64,000 bases of DNA from Pseudoxanthomonas sp. YR558. GTDB taxonomy: Bacteria > Pseudomonadota > Gammaproteobacteria > Xanthomonadales > Xanthomonadaceae. Below, one piece after another: positions 17,289 through 28,918 of the stretch (position 1 is the first letter of the stretch; each line of letters starts with the position of its first letter). The stretch spans positions 1,883,501 to 1,947,500 of the forward strand of contig NZ_FPCI01000001.1 of the NCBI RefSeq assembly GCF_900116385.1, given 5' to 3'. Under the pieces are notes generated by a model. That model was not told the DNA's origin. It made no database searches and saw nothing but the letters and a program-made list of their open reading frames with translations. The position numbers and the translations under genes are program-made.

Positions 17289-17381
17289 GCGGTTCTCTAA
17301 CCGTGGTGATGGCGTCAGTGTAGAGAGCGTGATGTGACGGTGATGACAAGGCGGCGATGCGCGAGTCGCCGACAGTGCACC

Positions 17382-17410
17382 AAAAAAAGCGCGACCCCGA
17401 AGGGCCGCGC
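17382..17410 (-). terminator. Rho-independent terminator of rpoD
   Basis: On the minus strand a 9-bp stem GCGCGGCCC/GGGTCGCGC with loop TTCG is followed by seven T. It lies 28 bp after the rpoD stop. Confidence 0.85.
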
Positions 17411-17437
17411 CTGGATGGTGCATCACCGCGCGTTGCG

Positions 17438-19291
<1,854 letters not shown>

Positions 19292-19332
19292 GGAGGTTGC
19301 GCCACCGGGAAGTGAGGAAGGGAGAACCCCGT

Positions 19333-19338
19333 ATTATA
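19333..19338 (-). promoter_or_regulatory. Possible -10 element upstream of rpoD
   Basis: TATAAT on the minus strand, 42 bp before the rpoD start. No good -35 match is seen at the usual distance, so only the -10 is offered. Confidence 0.35.
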
Positions 19339-19392
19339 CCAGCCCGGACCGGGTAGGGCTCCTGAACCCCGGCCACCGACAAGGGGAGAACG

Positions 19393-19833
19393 TCATGGCC
19401 GAAGCAGGAAGGTCACGGGCCCGTCATTGACGAGGCTGACCACCATATGGGCACCGAAACGCCCGGTTTCCACCCTTCCGGTGTGCTTTTCCCTGCATAT
19501 CTCGACCAGCCGGTTGAAGCCCTGTTCAGCCTCGGCCGGGGGAGCGGCGGCGGTGAAGCTGGGCCGCATTCCTGAGCGGGTGTCGGCGGCCAGGGTGAAC
19601 TGGCTCACCAGCAGCAGTCCGCCGCCCGTATCGGCCAGGGACCGGTTCATCCGTCCCGCCTCGTCCGCGAACACGCGGTAGCCCAGCAAGCGTTCGGCCA
19701 TGCGGGCGATCTGCGCCTCGCCGTCACCCGGCTCCATGCCCACCAGCGCCAGCAGGCCGTCGTCGATGGCGCCGACGACCTCGCCGTCCACCGTGACCGT
19801 GGCCGAAGCAACGCGTTGGATCAGGGACAGCAT
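19393..19833 (-). CDS. dtd: D-aminoacyl-tRNA deacylase
   Basis: 146 residues from ATG 19833 (MLSLIQRVASATVTVDGE), the normal family length and start; the frame is open 14 codons further but without homology. Family motifs are LLLVSQFTLAAD with the Ser-Gln pair and NDGPVTFLL near the C-terminus with the Gly-cisPro-like element. The enzyme removes D-amino acids and glycine mischarged on tRNA. It is divergent from the acyltransferase gene and 101 bp upstream of rpoD on the same strand. Confidence 0.95.
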   Translation of the reverse strand: MLSLIQRVASATVTVDGEVVGAIDDGLLALVGMEPGDGEAQIARMAERLLGYRVFADEAGRMNRSLADTGGGLLLVSQFTLAADTRSGMRPSFTAAAPPAEAEQGFNRLVEICREKHTGRVETGRFGAHMVVSLVNDGPVTFLLRP

Positions 19834-19927
19834 GGGCGGGCTCCGCGCGAGGGAGCGACAGGATAGCCGCAGCATCGGACCGCCTTCTTGCCTCGGGTGC
19901 GCCGTCCCGGTTGGCTACACTCTCCGG

Positions 19928-20827
19928 ATGAAACCGGCCACGCTCGCCTCGCTCGCTTACCACGCCGCCGCCCTGGTCGGTCGCCTGCCCTGGCCCTGGC
20001 TGCGCACCTTGGGCGATGCCATAGCCTGGGCCTGGCGCCGATCCGACGCCCGCGAAAGCCGGGTCGCGCGCCGCAACCTGGAAATTGCCTTCCCGGACCT
20101 GTTGCCCGGCCAGCGGGAGGCGCTGCACGAGGCCATCCTGCGCACCACCTCCCGGCAGGCCCTGGAAACGCTCCGCTTCTGGACACGCCCCCCGGCCGAG
20201 AACCTGGCGCTGTTGCGCGAGCGCCACGGCGAAGCGCTCTACGACGCGGCGCTGGCCAGCGGCAAGGGCGTAATCGTGGCGGCCCCGCACTTCGGCAACT
20301 GGGAGCTGCTCAACCAGTGGCTGGCCTCGCGCGGCCCCATCGCGATCGTCTACCGACCGCCCGAATCGGCCGTCGGCGACGCCTTCCTGCTGCGCGTGCG
20401 CGGCGCAGACAACATTCGCCAGGTGCGGGCTGAAGGCCCTGCCGTGCGCCAGCTATGGAAAGTGCTCAAGGAGGGCGGCGCCGTCGGCATCCTGCCCGAC
20501 CAGCAACCGAAAGCCGGCGACGGCGAGTTCGCCCCCTTCTTCGGCACGCAGGCGCTGACGATGACGCTGGTCTCGCGCCTGGCCGAACGCACCGGCGCGA
20601 CCATCCTGTTCGCCTGGTGCGAGCGGATCGGACCCGGTCCCGACTTCGCACTGCACGTGGAGCCGGCGCCCACCGGCATCGCGGATGCGGATCCGATCGC
20701 GGCGGTGACGGTGCTCAACCAGGTCGTCGAGCGCATCGCGCGACGCGATCCCGCGCAGTACCAGTGGACGTACAAACGCTATACCCTGCGGCCGGAGGGC
20801 AGCGGCGAGGACAATCCCTACCGCTGA
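19928..20827 (+). CDS. LpxL/HtrB-type lipid A acyltransferase
   Basis: 299 residues. LPLAT family with the catalytic H-x4-E motif in AAPHFGNWELLNQW (about residue 118), the VYRPPE substrate element, GGAVGILPDQQP, and FFGTQALTM. These inner-membrane enzymes transfer a secondary fatty acid onto lipid A. A hydrophobic N-terminal part (LAYHAAALVGRLPWPW) would anchor it. It is first in a co-directional run with the Sel1-type gene and two bPH2 genes. Which acyl chain it adds cannot be read from the sequence. Confidence 0.85.
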   Translation: MKPATLASLAYHAAALVGRLPWPWLRTLGDAIAWAWRRSDARESRVARRNLEIAFPDLLPGQREALHEAILRTTSRQALETLRFWTRPPAENLALLRERHGEALYDAALASGKGVIVAAPHFGNWELLNQWLASRGPIAIVYRPPESAVGDAFLLRVRGADNIRQVRAEGPAVRQLWKVLKEGGAVGILPDQQPKAGDGEFAPFFGTQALTMTLVSRLAERTGATILFAWCERIGPGPDFALHVEPAPTGIADADPIAAVTVLNQVVERIARRDPAQYQWTYKRYTLRPEGSGEDNPYR

Positions 20828-20851
20828 AGGGGACAACACACGGGGGATGCG

Positions 20852-22309
20852 ATGCGCGCACGTAGGTGGCTGACAGGATGGTTGGCGGGATGGCTTGTGG
20901 TCCCCGCGGTGGCCGCGCAGGACCCGGCCGCATTGAATCAGGTGTCGCGGGCATGGGACCGCTATGCAGAGTTGAGTAGCCAGAACAAGGCGGAGAGCGT
21001 CGACCTGCTGGCTGCTTCCAGCCTGATCCACTTCGGCTTCCTGCGCGATATGGCGCTCTACGCCTCGCCGGAACAGGTCCGACGGCTGCCCAGCGGCGAC
21101 CGCATCACGGTCTACCTGCTGCGCGCCACCCAGCAACCCGACGCGCTGAAAGCGATGGACAACCGCGCGGTGGCCCGGCTGTGCATGACCGAAGGCTGGT
21201 CCGGCGTGGAAGAGGGCAACGAAGACCGGCCCATCCTCTCGCTGTCCAATGTCACCGTGATCGAAGACCTGGCCGTGGGTGAGGTCGCGCCGCCGACGGA
21301 GAGCCAGTTCCAGTTCGGACCCATCCTGGTCCGCGAGGACGGCCAATGGCGCTACCGGTACGAATCGCTGATACCCGACGTGTCGGCCTACATGGACCAG
21401 ACGTTCAAGCAGGCCGGGCTCGGCGAAGTCCGCAGCATGGAGCTGGCGCTGGCCGGCCTGCTGGAAGACGAAGCCCCGAGCATGGCCCTGCTGGACCGCA
21501 CGCCGCTGGACGATGCGGCCATGCGCACGCGCCTCAGTGAAAGCTGGCCGGACTATGCCGCGCCGTTCCGCTGGCGCCTACGTGCCGTTCGCAGCAAGGC
21601 CGAGGCAGGCGACGCCTTCGCCCAGTTCGCCTACGGCGCACTGCAATACAGCGGAGGCCTGCCGCAGATGGTCCCGAAGAACACGACCGAAGGCCTTGCC
21701 TGGCTCGAGAAGGCCAGCGAAGGCGGCCAAGCGAAGGCCGCGTGGCTGGCTTCGATCGCGATCACCGAGGAAGGCAAGTATTCCGACGACGCCATGCAGC
21801 GCGCGCTTCCCCATCTCAAGCGTGCTGCCGCACAGGGCGTCGATCCCCAAGCGCTGCTGACATTATCCCAATACCACCACGACGGCCTTGCCGGCATGGC
21901 CCGTGATTGCCACCAGGCCGAGGAATGGGCCGCGCGCGCAGAAGAGGCTGGCGCGGAGCAGGCGCGCAACGAGCGCGTGTGGATCCTCGCGACCTGCCCC
22001 GTTCCGGGCCAGCGCGAGGCCGCCCGCGCATTGGAGCTGGCGCAATTCATGATCCAGCGCAAGGACGAACTCGGCTGGCACGAACTGGATACGGTGGCCT
22101 CTGCATTAGCGGCGAACGGCGATTTCACCCGGGCCGTGCAGTTCCAGACGCTCGCCATCGAGAAGATGACCGCCGACGCGGATGTCTCCAAGGAGAGGCG
22201 CGGCCCGATCCAGAAGCGCATGAAGGCGCGACTGGGCAAGTACCGCAGCGGGCGCGACTACGTGTTGGACTACCGTGCCATCGACGAAATGAGAGCGAGC
22301 AGGCTTTGA
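20852..22309 (+). CDS. Exported Sel1/TPR-repeat-like protein, function unknown
   Basis: 485 residues with a Sec signal peptide (LTGWLAGWLVVPAVAAQ). The second half has Sel1-like repeats: AGDAFAQFAYGALQYSGGLP, NTTEGLAWLEKASEGGQAKA, QALLTLSQYHHDGLAG. The first half (residues 30-230) is not recognised. It is probably a periplasmic scaffold. It overlaps the following bPH2 gene by one base, so the two are translationally coupled. Confidence 0.65.
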   Translation: MRARRWLTGWLAGWLVVPAVAAQDPAALNQVSRAWDRYAELSSQNKAESVDLLAASSLIHFGFLRDMALYASPEQVRRLPSGDRITVYLLRATQQPDALKAMDNRAVARLCMTEGWSGVEEGNEDRPILSLSNVTVIEDLAVGEVAPPTESQFQFGPILVREDGQWRYRYESLIPDVSAYMDQTFKQAGLGEVRSMELALAGLLEDEAPSMALLDRTPLDDAAMRTRLSESWPDYAAPFRWRLRAVRSKAEAGDAFAQFAYGALQYSGGLPQMVPKNTTEGLAWLEKASEGGQAKAAWLASIAITEEGKYSDDAMQRALPHLKRAAAQGVDPQALLTLSQYHHDGLAGMARDCHQAEEWAARAEEAGAEQARNERVWILATCPVPGQREAARALELAQFMIQRKDELGWHELDTVASALAANGDFTRAVQFQTLAIEKMTADADVSKERRGPIQKRMKARLGKYRSGRDYVLDYRAIDEMRASRL

Positions 22310-22809
22310 TGCAGACCGATCACGACATCGCCGCGTCGCCGGCTCCGTCTTCCTGGCAGGCGCTGCCGTCGCGCGGCGCCTGGCTGGCCGCGCTGGGCGG
22401 TGCCGCGTTGCTGTTTCCGCTGGGGTTCCCCGCTTTCTTCATCTCGCGCACCAGTGACCTGGTCTCGCCCTGGGTGGCGGTGCCGTTGGCTGCAGGCGTG
22501 GGCGCCCTGCTGGGCGCCTGGGTCGCGGTGAAGCGCCATCGCCGCACGCGCTGGCGCCTGGACGACCAGGGCCTGGCCGTGCGCCGCGGCAACTGGTGGC
22601 AGAGCGAGACGCATGTACCGATCTCGCGCGTGCAACACCTGGACCTCAAGCGCGGCCCCTTGGAACGCAGCGCACGCCTGTCGACGCTGGTGGTGCACAC
22701 CGCGGGAACGCGCATGGCGGCAGTCTCGATCTCCGGGCTGGATGTCGACGATGCCGAGCGCCTGCGCGAGCGCCTGGCGACCCAGTTGGACCACGACGAC
22801 GCGCTGTGA
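22309..22809 (+). CDS. bPH2-domain membrane protein (YdbS-like)
   Basis: 166 residues, start overlapping the previous stop by one base. Two membrane segments (about 28-50 and 55-72) are followed by a bacterial PH-like domain (RWRLDDQGLAVRRGNWWQSE, ISRVQHLDLKRGPLERSARL, the usual bPH2 pattern). The next gene carries several bPH2 domains. Small and large bPH2 proteins are commonly paired (YdbS-YdbT type). Confidence 0.8.
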   Translation: MQTDHDIAASPAPSSWQALPSRGAWLAALGGAALLFPLGFPAFFISRTSDLVSPWVAVPLAAGVGALLGAWVAVKRHRRTRWRLDDQGLAVRRGNWWQSETHVPISRVQHLDLKRGPLERSARLSTLVVHTAGTRMAAVSISGLDVDDAERLRERLATQLDHDDAL

Positions 22810-24335
22810 TGGACGACGTCTCCGTGGATACCGCCTCGCCCGAACGCCGCCTGCATCCTTGGTCGTGGCTGTTCGTGCTGTTGCAACAACTCAAGCAATT
22901 CATCTTTCCGCTGGCGGCGCTGCTCGTGTTCGGCGCGCGCAAGGGCGACGACGACCTATGGATCTCGCTGGCGCCCTTCATCGGCATCGTCGTGCTGGTG
23001 ACGCTGGCGATCCTGCAGTACTTCACCTACCGCTACGTGATCGGCCGTGACGGCCTGACCGTGCGCGAAGGCCTGCTGCACCGCTCACGGCGCGAGATCC
23101 CGTTCTCACGGATCCACAACGTGGTCGTGCACCAGTCGCTGCTGCACCGGGTGTTCGGCGTCGCGGAAGTGCGGTTGGAATCCGCCGGCGGGCAGAAGCC
23201 GGAAGCGCAGATGCGCGTGCTCGGCCTGCGCGATGCACTCGCGCTGGAGGACCTGGTGCGCCATCAGGTCCGGGGTTCCGCACCCGGCCATGTGGCATCG
23301 CCGGACGCCGAAACACGGGAAGCCGATGCGACCCTGCTGTCGTTGTCGACCGCGGAAGTGATCCGGCTGGGCCTGATCTCCAACCGCGGCATGATCGTGG
23401 TGGCGGCGGCCTTCGGTGCCGCGTGGCAGATCCTGCCAGAGCGCATGATCGAACAGTTCTTCCGCCAGGGCGCCAAGCAGGCCTTCGGATATGCCGAACA
23501 ACTGCACCTGGGATGGCTGGCCGGCGCAGCCGGCGTCGCGGCACTCGTGCTCCTCGCCCTTGGCTTGGTCCGCCTGCTGTCGGTGGTGTTGGCGCTGCTG
23601 CAGTTCCATGGTTTCCGGCTGACCGAAGATGCACGCCGGTTGATGGTGGAGCGCGGGCTGCTCGCGCGCCTGCGCACCAGCGTGGCGCGTCGGCGCATCC
23701 AGGCATGGACGCTGCAGGAAGGCGTGCTGCACCGCTGGTTCGGACGTCGCTCGCTGCGCATCGATACTGCGGTGGCCGAGAAGGCCGGCCAACAGGACCA
23801 GCGCGCACTGAAGGACCTGGCGCCGATTGCCACGCCCGAGGCCTGCGATGCCCTGCTGGGCCACCTGCTTGCGCAGGGAGCGTGGCCACGCGAGGACTGG
23901 CAGCCTGTCGCCGCATCCGCGCGCTGGCGCTTGCTGCTGCCGACCGTGGCCTGGCTGCTGCCCGTCACCGCCCTGGCCGCCTGGCACCTTGGGCCGTGGG
24001 CCTGGTGCGCGCTCGCATGGCTTCCTGTCGCCGCCTACGCCGCGCACCGGCAGTCGTCCCGGATGGGCTGGTCGCTGGACGATCATTTCGTTGCGGTCCG
24101 CGGCGGCTGGTGGTCGCGCTACTGGCGCTTCGCCGAGATCGACAAGCTGCAGGCCCTGCGCCTGTCTCGCTCACCGCTGGACCATGCCTGCGGCACGGCG
24201 TCGGTGTGGCTGGACACCGCCGGCGCGAATGGCATTGCCGCACCGCTGGCGCTGCGTTTCGTTCCGGAAGCTGAGGCGCACGCTACCTTCGAGCGCCTCT
24301 CCACCGCATTGTCCCGCCGCCGTCTCCGCTGGTGA
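22809..24335 (+). CDS. Multi-bPH2-domain membrane protein (YdbT-like)
   Basis: 508 residues, start overlapping the previous stop by one base. Three bPH2 blocks alternate with membrane helices: YVIGRDGLTVREGLLHRSRR (about 80), GFRLTEDARRLMVERGLLAR (about 270) and WSLDDHFVAVRGGWWSRYWR (about 425). Each is followed by the 'P-x-x-R-I-Q'-type strand and an RSPLDHACGTASVWLDTAG-like segment. It probably forms a membrane complex with the small bPH2 protein. Function unknown. Confidence 0.8.
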   Translation: MDDVSVDTASPERRLHPWSWLFVLLQQLKQFIFPLAALLVFGARKGDDDLWISLAPFIGIVVLVTLAILQYFTYRYVIGRDGLTVREGLLHRSRREIPFSRIHNVVVHQSLLHRVFGVAEVRLESAGGQKPEAQMRVLGLRDALALEDLVRHQVRGSAPGHVASPDAETREADATLLSLSTAEVIRLGLISNRGMIVVAAAFGAAWQILPERMIEQFFRQGAKQAFGYAEQLHLGWLAGAAGVAALVLLALGLVRLLSVVLALLQFHGFRLTEDARRLMVERGLLARLRTSVARRRIQAWTLQEGVLHRWFGRRSLRIDTAVAEKAGQQDQRALKDLAPIATPEACDALLGHLLAQGAWPREDWQPVAASARWRLLLPTVAWLLPVTALAAWHLGPWAWCALAWLPVAAYAAHRQSSRMGWSLDDHFVAVRGGWWSRYWRFAEIDKLQALRLSRSPLDHACGTASVWLDTAGANGIAAPLALRFVPEAEAHATFERLSTALSRRRLRW

Positions 24336-24357
24336 GGCCCGCCGGCCCTGGCGGTGC

Positions 24358-25386
24358 TTAGGCCGGGCCCCAGTACCCGATGCGCTTGCGGATCTTGAGC
24401 TTCCGCCAGAAATTCATCGGCTTGGACTTCGGGTTTCGTGCGCCGGCCGCGATGAAGGCATCGATGGCATCGAGGACGCGCTCGCTGGAACGACCATCGC
24501 GGTAAGGATGGATGCTGTCGGCGTAAGCCGCGATCGCTTCCATCAGCTCGGGCGGCCGCGACAGTGCGCGGCGGATCGCAGGCTCGAATTGCGCAGGATC
24601 GTCGATATCGATCAGCTGCGGGCCGGGACGACGATTCTTGAACGTCACCACCGGCTTGTGGGTCAGCAGGAACTCGTTGAGCGCAGACGAGGTGTCCGAG
24701 CACATCATGTCCACCTGCGGGAACAATTCCAGGATGTTGTCGTCGTCGGCGAAGCGCAGGTGTCCGTTCTCCAGCGCACGGAACTTCGCCACCGTGGCCG
24801 GATCCATCTTGGGGTGGAAGGTGACGATCCACTTCCATTCGCCGGTGCGCGAAAGCCGCTTCACTTCCTCGTACAACGTCTCCGCGGCACTCCACGACGG
24901 CGAGAACGTCGAGTGGTAGAGGATGACCGGAGGTTGGCGCACGGGTGGCACGCCACCGGCGATTTCCTGCATGAAGGGGTCGATCTTCGGCCAACCCGTC
25001 TCGACGACGCTGAAGTGCCCGACCTTGTCGGCGATCGCCTTGAACTGCGCCGTGTCGCGCGGCCCGGTAGTGCAGTAAAGATCGAAGAACCCACGGATGT
25101 AGATGTGGCGCGGTTTGCCCGCGTCGAAGCCGTGGAAGGTTTCCACTTTCACGCCGGGGAAGAAGTGCGGCACCGCGTTGCTGCCGGTGATTACTGCGAT
25201 CGCGCTCCAGCGACGGACCTCCTCGGTCGTCGTCAGCAGCTTCTCGTCGGGATGAAGATCCTCGGCGCCGGGACCGTCGAAGAACCAGGCCGCCTCGCCG
25301 CCGCGCGCACGGATGGCCTCCTGCACGGGCCGTAGGATCGCCAGCGCATAGCGCTCGGAGCCGTAGAGGAGGTAATGCTTGGCCAT
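24358..25386 (-). CDS. CDP-glycerol glycerophosphotransferase-like surface-glycan transferase
   Basis: 342 residues from ATG 25386 (MAKHYLLYGSERYALAILRP). A C-terminal GT-B-like domain has VILYHSTFSPSWS, HPKMDP and the nucleotide-binding DMMCSDTSSALNEFLLTHKP, matching the CDP-glycerol:glycerophosphotransferase fold. In Gram-negatives such proteins often belong to LPS or capsule loci. It overlaps the next glycosyltransferase start by one base. The donor is not known. Confidence 0.7.
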   Translation of the reverse strand: MAKHYLLYGSERYALAILRPVQEAIRARGGEAAWFFDGPGAEDLHPDEKLLTTTEEVRRWSAIAVITGSNAVPHFFPGVKVETFHGFDAGKPRHIYIRGFFDLYCTTGPRDTAQFKAIADKVGHFSVVETGWPKIDPFMQEIAGGVPPVRQPPVILYHSTFSPSWSAAETLYEEVKRLSRTGEWKWIVTFHPKMDPATVAKFRALENGHLRFADDDNILELFPQVDMMCSDTSSALNEFLLTHKPVVTFKNRRPGPQLIDIDDPAQFEPAIRRALSRPPELMEAIAAYADSIHPYRDGRSSERVLDAIDAFIAAGARNPKSKPMNFWRKLKIRKRIGYWGPA

Positions 25387-26201
25387 CAGTGTTCCAGTCC
25401 GTGTTGGGCGAGCTTGGTGTGCGCGGCGTCGATGGAGGCCGGGTTCCGCTGCATTTCGTAATAGCGCATGCGCTTGTAGACGGCGTAGCTGGCCGCGGTC
25501 TGCGCGATGATGAAACCACGCCAACCATCCAAGCAGGCCAGACGCAGCACGTAGTCCTTGAAGAAGGTGGACAGGTAGACCAGCGGCGTGAGCCACATCC
25601 GCACCGGGCGCCGCTTGTCGCGCCAGTCGAGCGCCTTGAGTTCGCTGTAGCGCAGGACCTTCAGCTGTTTGTGCGCCAGGCTGGGATTGTCGGCATGGTT
25701 GAACGGCGTCTTGAACTCGGCCGCCTCGCCGTCGAAACGAAGGGATTCATGCACACGCGCATCGGTCCATCGCGCACGTCCGCGATGGTAGAACCGCGCC
25801 ATCCGCTCACCGACCATCGGCCTGTACCAGCGCATCGGCGCGCCCATCAGCCAGGTGCTCCGGCGCAACCAAGCGCCGGCCTTGTCGGAGGCGATCAGAG
25901 CGGGCAGCGCGCGCTCCAGGTCAGCGGCCAGTTCGGGCGACAGGAATTCGTCCGCGTCCAGCACCAGGATCCAGTCATGGGCCGCCTGCGTGCTGGCGAA
26001 GTTGCGTTGCGGGCCGAAGCCCAGCCAGTCCTGGTGGGCGACGCGCGCGCCATGGGCCTGAGCGATGGCGACGGTGGCATCGGTGCTGCCGCTGTCCACG
26101 ATCAGCTTGTCCGCGGCGAACGGCACGCTATCCAGGCAACGCGCGATGTTGGACGCCTCGTTGTGGGTGATGACGACGAGGGAGACGGGCAGGCGGGGCA
26201 T
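25386..26201 (-). CDS. GT2 glycosyltransferase, WaaE/KdtX-like LPS core enzyme
   Basis: 271 residues. N-terminal GT-A fold: SLVVITHNEASNIARCLDSV, DKLIVDSGSTDATVAIA, and DxD in WILVLDADEFLSPEL. The C-terminal part has RARWTDARVHESL and the membrane-associated stretch typical of WaaE/KdtX beta-1,4-glucosyltransferases acting on the LPS inner core. The family assignment is good; the exact sugar is inferred. Confidence 0.8.
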   Translation of the reverse strand: MPRLPVSLVVITHNEASNIARCLDSVPFAADKLIVDSGSTDATVAIAQAHGARVAHQDWLGFGPQRNFASTQAAHDWILVLDADEFLSPELAADLERALPALIASDKAGAWLRRSTWLMGAPMRWYRPMVGERMARFYHRGRARWTDARVHESLRFDGEAAEFKTPFNHADNPSLAHKQLKVLRYSELKALDWRDKRRPVRMWLTPLVYLSTFFKDYVLRLACLDGWRGFIIAQTAASYAVYKRMRYYEMQRNPASIDAAHTKLAQHGLEH

Positions 26202-26267
26202 GCCACGATTCTACCCGCAGCGACGGCTGTGCCCGCGCGCCGCAGGGTCGGCCAGGCTGGTTGGGCG

Positions 26268-27335
26268 CTACGCTTGCGCTGCAGGCAGCGGGACGTACGC
26301 CTCGCCCGGGGTCGCGGGCAGGCGCCGCGTCGCGCTGACCGTGCCGGCGCCATCGATCATCGCCGCCACGGCTGCGGCCAAGCGCTCGCGAAAGGCCCGA
26401 TCGTTCTGCAGATAGAAATCGCGGGCCGCCGCCTGTTTGGCCTTGATCTGCGCCTCATCCAGCGCCAGCGCCGCCGCCACCGCGCACTCCAGCGCCTCCG
26501 CTTCGACCAGGTAGCGCGTGGCCAGTTGCTGTTGGCCGGTCTGCGAGAACGGGATCAGTACGCCGCGATCGGCGGTCACCAGTTCGTTCATCGGTTCGGC
26601 ATCGGTCGTAAGCACGATCGCGCCGGCACTCAATGCCTCGACGATGTAGTGGCCGAAGCCTTCGGTCTCGGAGGGACACAGGTGGAACAGATTGGCGTTC
26701 TGGATCTCGCGCAGTTCGGCGTCGTCCAGGTAGTCCACCCGGTGGACGATATTGGCTGCCTGCGGTCGGAAGTCCGCCATGCGCGGATGCTGCACTACCG
26801 TCAGCACCGGCCACTCGGGATGACGTGCCCAGGTCTCCAACACCAATCGCGTGCGCTTGGCGCTGCTGCGCCCAGCCAGGTGCAGGAAGCTTCGCTGGCG
26901 CGCGACGCTGTCCAGGTGGCGGTCCGTGCTGGTGAACCCGACGGGCGCGACCTCACAGCCCTGGCGATGGAAGATCCCCGTGGCATGTGAGGTCTTGGTC
27001 AGTACGCGATCGACCCGCGGCAGGCGGCGCACGTCACGCGGCAGGCACCATTCGGGGTTCGGAATAAAGGCGTTTCGCTCGGCCGCCCCCAAGAACTCCG
27101 GGGTGATGTGTTCGAGCATCAGATTCAGGTCGAAGCGTTTGCGCCGGGCCAGGCGCCGGCCCACGATCGCCGCGCGCTGGAACCAGGGACCTAACCATTT
27201 GCGCAGCTTGCCTCGCCCGCGCGCCGGCTGGATGGCGACCTGGAACCCCGCTTCGCGCAGCGCCTGCTCGATCAGTCGTAAGTCACGGCTCAAGCCGACA
27301 CCGTTGTCCCAACCGATCAGGTTGACGTGGCGCAT
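26268..27335 (-). CDS. GT4-type glycosyltransferase
   Basis: 355 residues, GT-B fold. C-terminal donor site: FLHLAGRSSAKRTRLVLETW, then FHLCPSETEGFGHYIVEALS (the E-x7-E pattern) and VLTTDAEPMNEL. The N-terminal acceptor domain begins MRHVNLIGWDNGVGLSRD. It lies in a run of surface-polysaccharide genes on the minus strand. Substrate unknown. Confidence 0.8.
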   Translation of the reverse strand: MRHVNLIGWDNGVGLSRDLRLIEQALREAGFQVAIQPARGRGKLRKWLGPWFQRAAIVGRRLARRKRFDLNLMLEHITPEFLGAAERNAFIPNPEWCLPRDVRRLPRVDRVLTKTSHATGIFHRQGCEVAPVGFTSTDRHLDSVARQRSFLHLAGRSSAKRTRLVLETWARHPEWPVLTVVQHPRMADFRPQAANIVHRVDYLDDAELREIQNANLFHLCPSETEGFGHYIVEALSAGAIVLTTDAEPMNELVTADRGVLIPFSQTGQQQLATRYLVEAEALECAVAAALALDEAQIKAKQAAARDFYLQNDRAFRERLAAAVAAMIDGAGTVSATRRLPATPGEAYVPLPAAQA

Positions 27336-27451
27336 AGGGGGGCACTACAGGGGGGAGCGCAGAGTGTAGGAATCGCTTGATGACTCAAATGTGAGAGAAC
27401 GCCCGGTCTACAACGGCGTTCCGCCCGCATTTAGAAATGTGAAACGAAACT

Positions 27452-28705
27452 TCAGCTACGTTTGCTTGGCCTGTCCGGCGCTGGCAACAGCGTCAATGCG
27501 CAGCCCAGTAGCAGGCCGACGATGACAACGTAGGCACTGGCGCTCAACGCATGCGAGAACATCGACTGTGTCAAACCCGATATCAGATAGACCGCGACCA
27601 GCATGCCCGCGGTCCAGGCAGCACCGACGGGGACGTCTGGGTTTAGCCGGCGGACTTGGCTCGCCGCGATCATCAGGGGCGCGCCATAAAGCAGCAGCAG
27701 GGCGGCGATGCCGCCGATCCCCATCGTCGCACCCCACTGCGCGAGATCGTTGTGCGCATGCTCAAGGCCGCAGAAGTGGCGCGGCGCCTGCTGGCAGTAA
27801 CGGCTGTCGTCGACGCGCTGGGCGAAGCCCCCCACACCTACGCCCGCCAGCGGCGCCGACCTGAAAGCGCCCCAAGCGACCGTCAGCAGCCCCATGCGCG
27901 CGCTGATGGGCTGGTCGACCTGGTCGCCCGCGTAGCCGGAGACGTCCGCGTGCACCTGATCGAGCCGGAACTGTGTGGACAGCCAGGGCACCGTCCACAG
28001 CGCAACGAACAGCGCTGCGAAGAGGCCCGACACCATCGCCAGCCGCCGCCACCGATGCTGGGGAGCACCACCGACGAAGAGCATCAGCAGGACCAGACCC
28101 AGCCCCGGCAACGCGCCCCGGCTCCCGCTCAGGGTGATCGCCACTACGGCCAGCGCCACGATGAGGGCGAGCAGCAGCTGCATCGAAAAGCCGGTCCGAG
28201 CCGGACGGGCGAACACGGCGACTACGAGCAGAACCAGTACCGCGTTGGCGAACACGATGGGGTTGGCTTCACCGCCGGCGCGCGGCGCGCCCGACCACGT
28301 TTCCATGATCGACAGTACGAAAGCGACAAGTAGGCCGGCCAGCGCACCGTACCAGAGGCATGAGACGCGGACGCGGGTCACCCAGGCCAGCCATGCGCAC
28401 CACGGCAGCAACAGGCATCGCGAGACGTTGTCGAGAGCGGAGAGATTCGCGCCACTGGCCCACGCCGAGAATGCCGACATCGCCAGGACGACGAGCACGG
28501 CCAGCGTCAGGCCCTTCACGGCGCGCGGAACCCGCTCGCGTGCAGAGCGCCAGGCCTCGGGCAACGCGACGCACGTCGCGACCAGCATCAAGGCGGCGAA
28601 GATCGAAAGTCCCTTGGGCACGACCAGCAAGGCGACGGCGCTGAAGCCCGCCAGCCACGCGAGTGCGCGTGCGACATCCTGTCGACGATGGCTCCTGACC
28701 TGCAT
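27452..28705 (-). CDS. O-antigen ligase family protein (WaaL-like)
   Basis: 417 residues from ATG 28705; the frame stays open upstream, so a slightly longer N-terminus is possible. About 11-12 membrane segments and the Wzy_C/ligase pattern: a large periplasmic loop, then AHNDLAQWGATMGIGGIAAL with the key His. It would join undecaprenyl-linked polymer to lipid A-core or polymerise it. The stretch 28706-28918 between it and rsmB has no gene. Confidence 0.8.
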   Translation of the reverse strand: MQVRSHRRQDVARALAWLAGFSAVALLVVPKGLSIFAALMLVATCVALPEAWRSARERVPRAVKGLTLAVLVVLAMSAFSAWASGANLSALDNVSRCLLLPWCAWLAWVTRVRVSCLWYGALAGLLVAFVLSIMETWSGAPRAGGEANPIVFANAVLVLLVVAVFARPARTGFSMQLLLALIVALAVVAITLSGSRGALPGLGLVLLMLFVGGAPQHRWRRLAMVSGLFAALFVALWTVPWLSTQFRLDQVHADVSGYAGDQVDQPISARMGLLTVAWGAFRSAPLAGVGVGGFAQRVDDSRYCQQAPRHFCGLEHAHNDLAQWGATMGIGGIAALLLLYGAPLMIAASQVRRLNPDVPVGAAWTAGMLVAVYLISGLTQSMFSHALSASAYVVIVGLLLGCALTLLPAPDRPSKRS

Positions 28706-28918
28706 GACCTCGGGTTCTGCGTAGTGCGACGGCACGTTCAATGATGCAGCGACCGGACTGGACGGGAACCTGAGTCTGCTCCTTCCATTCCGCTCAGGCG
28801 TCAAGCCTGGGTGACGCCATGGTGACACTGCACCAACTCGCAGTATCGCCGAAATGACCCGCAGGCATGCCGCGCGCGGTCGCATGCGCGCGACAGGGGC
28901 CGCATCCTGCAATCGCGT

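Noticed and set aside
15573..17300. 575-codon open frame opposite opgD
   Set aside because: Antisense shadow of the well-supported opgD gene.
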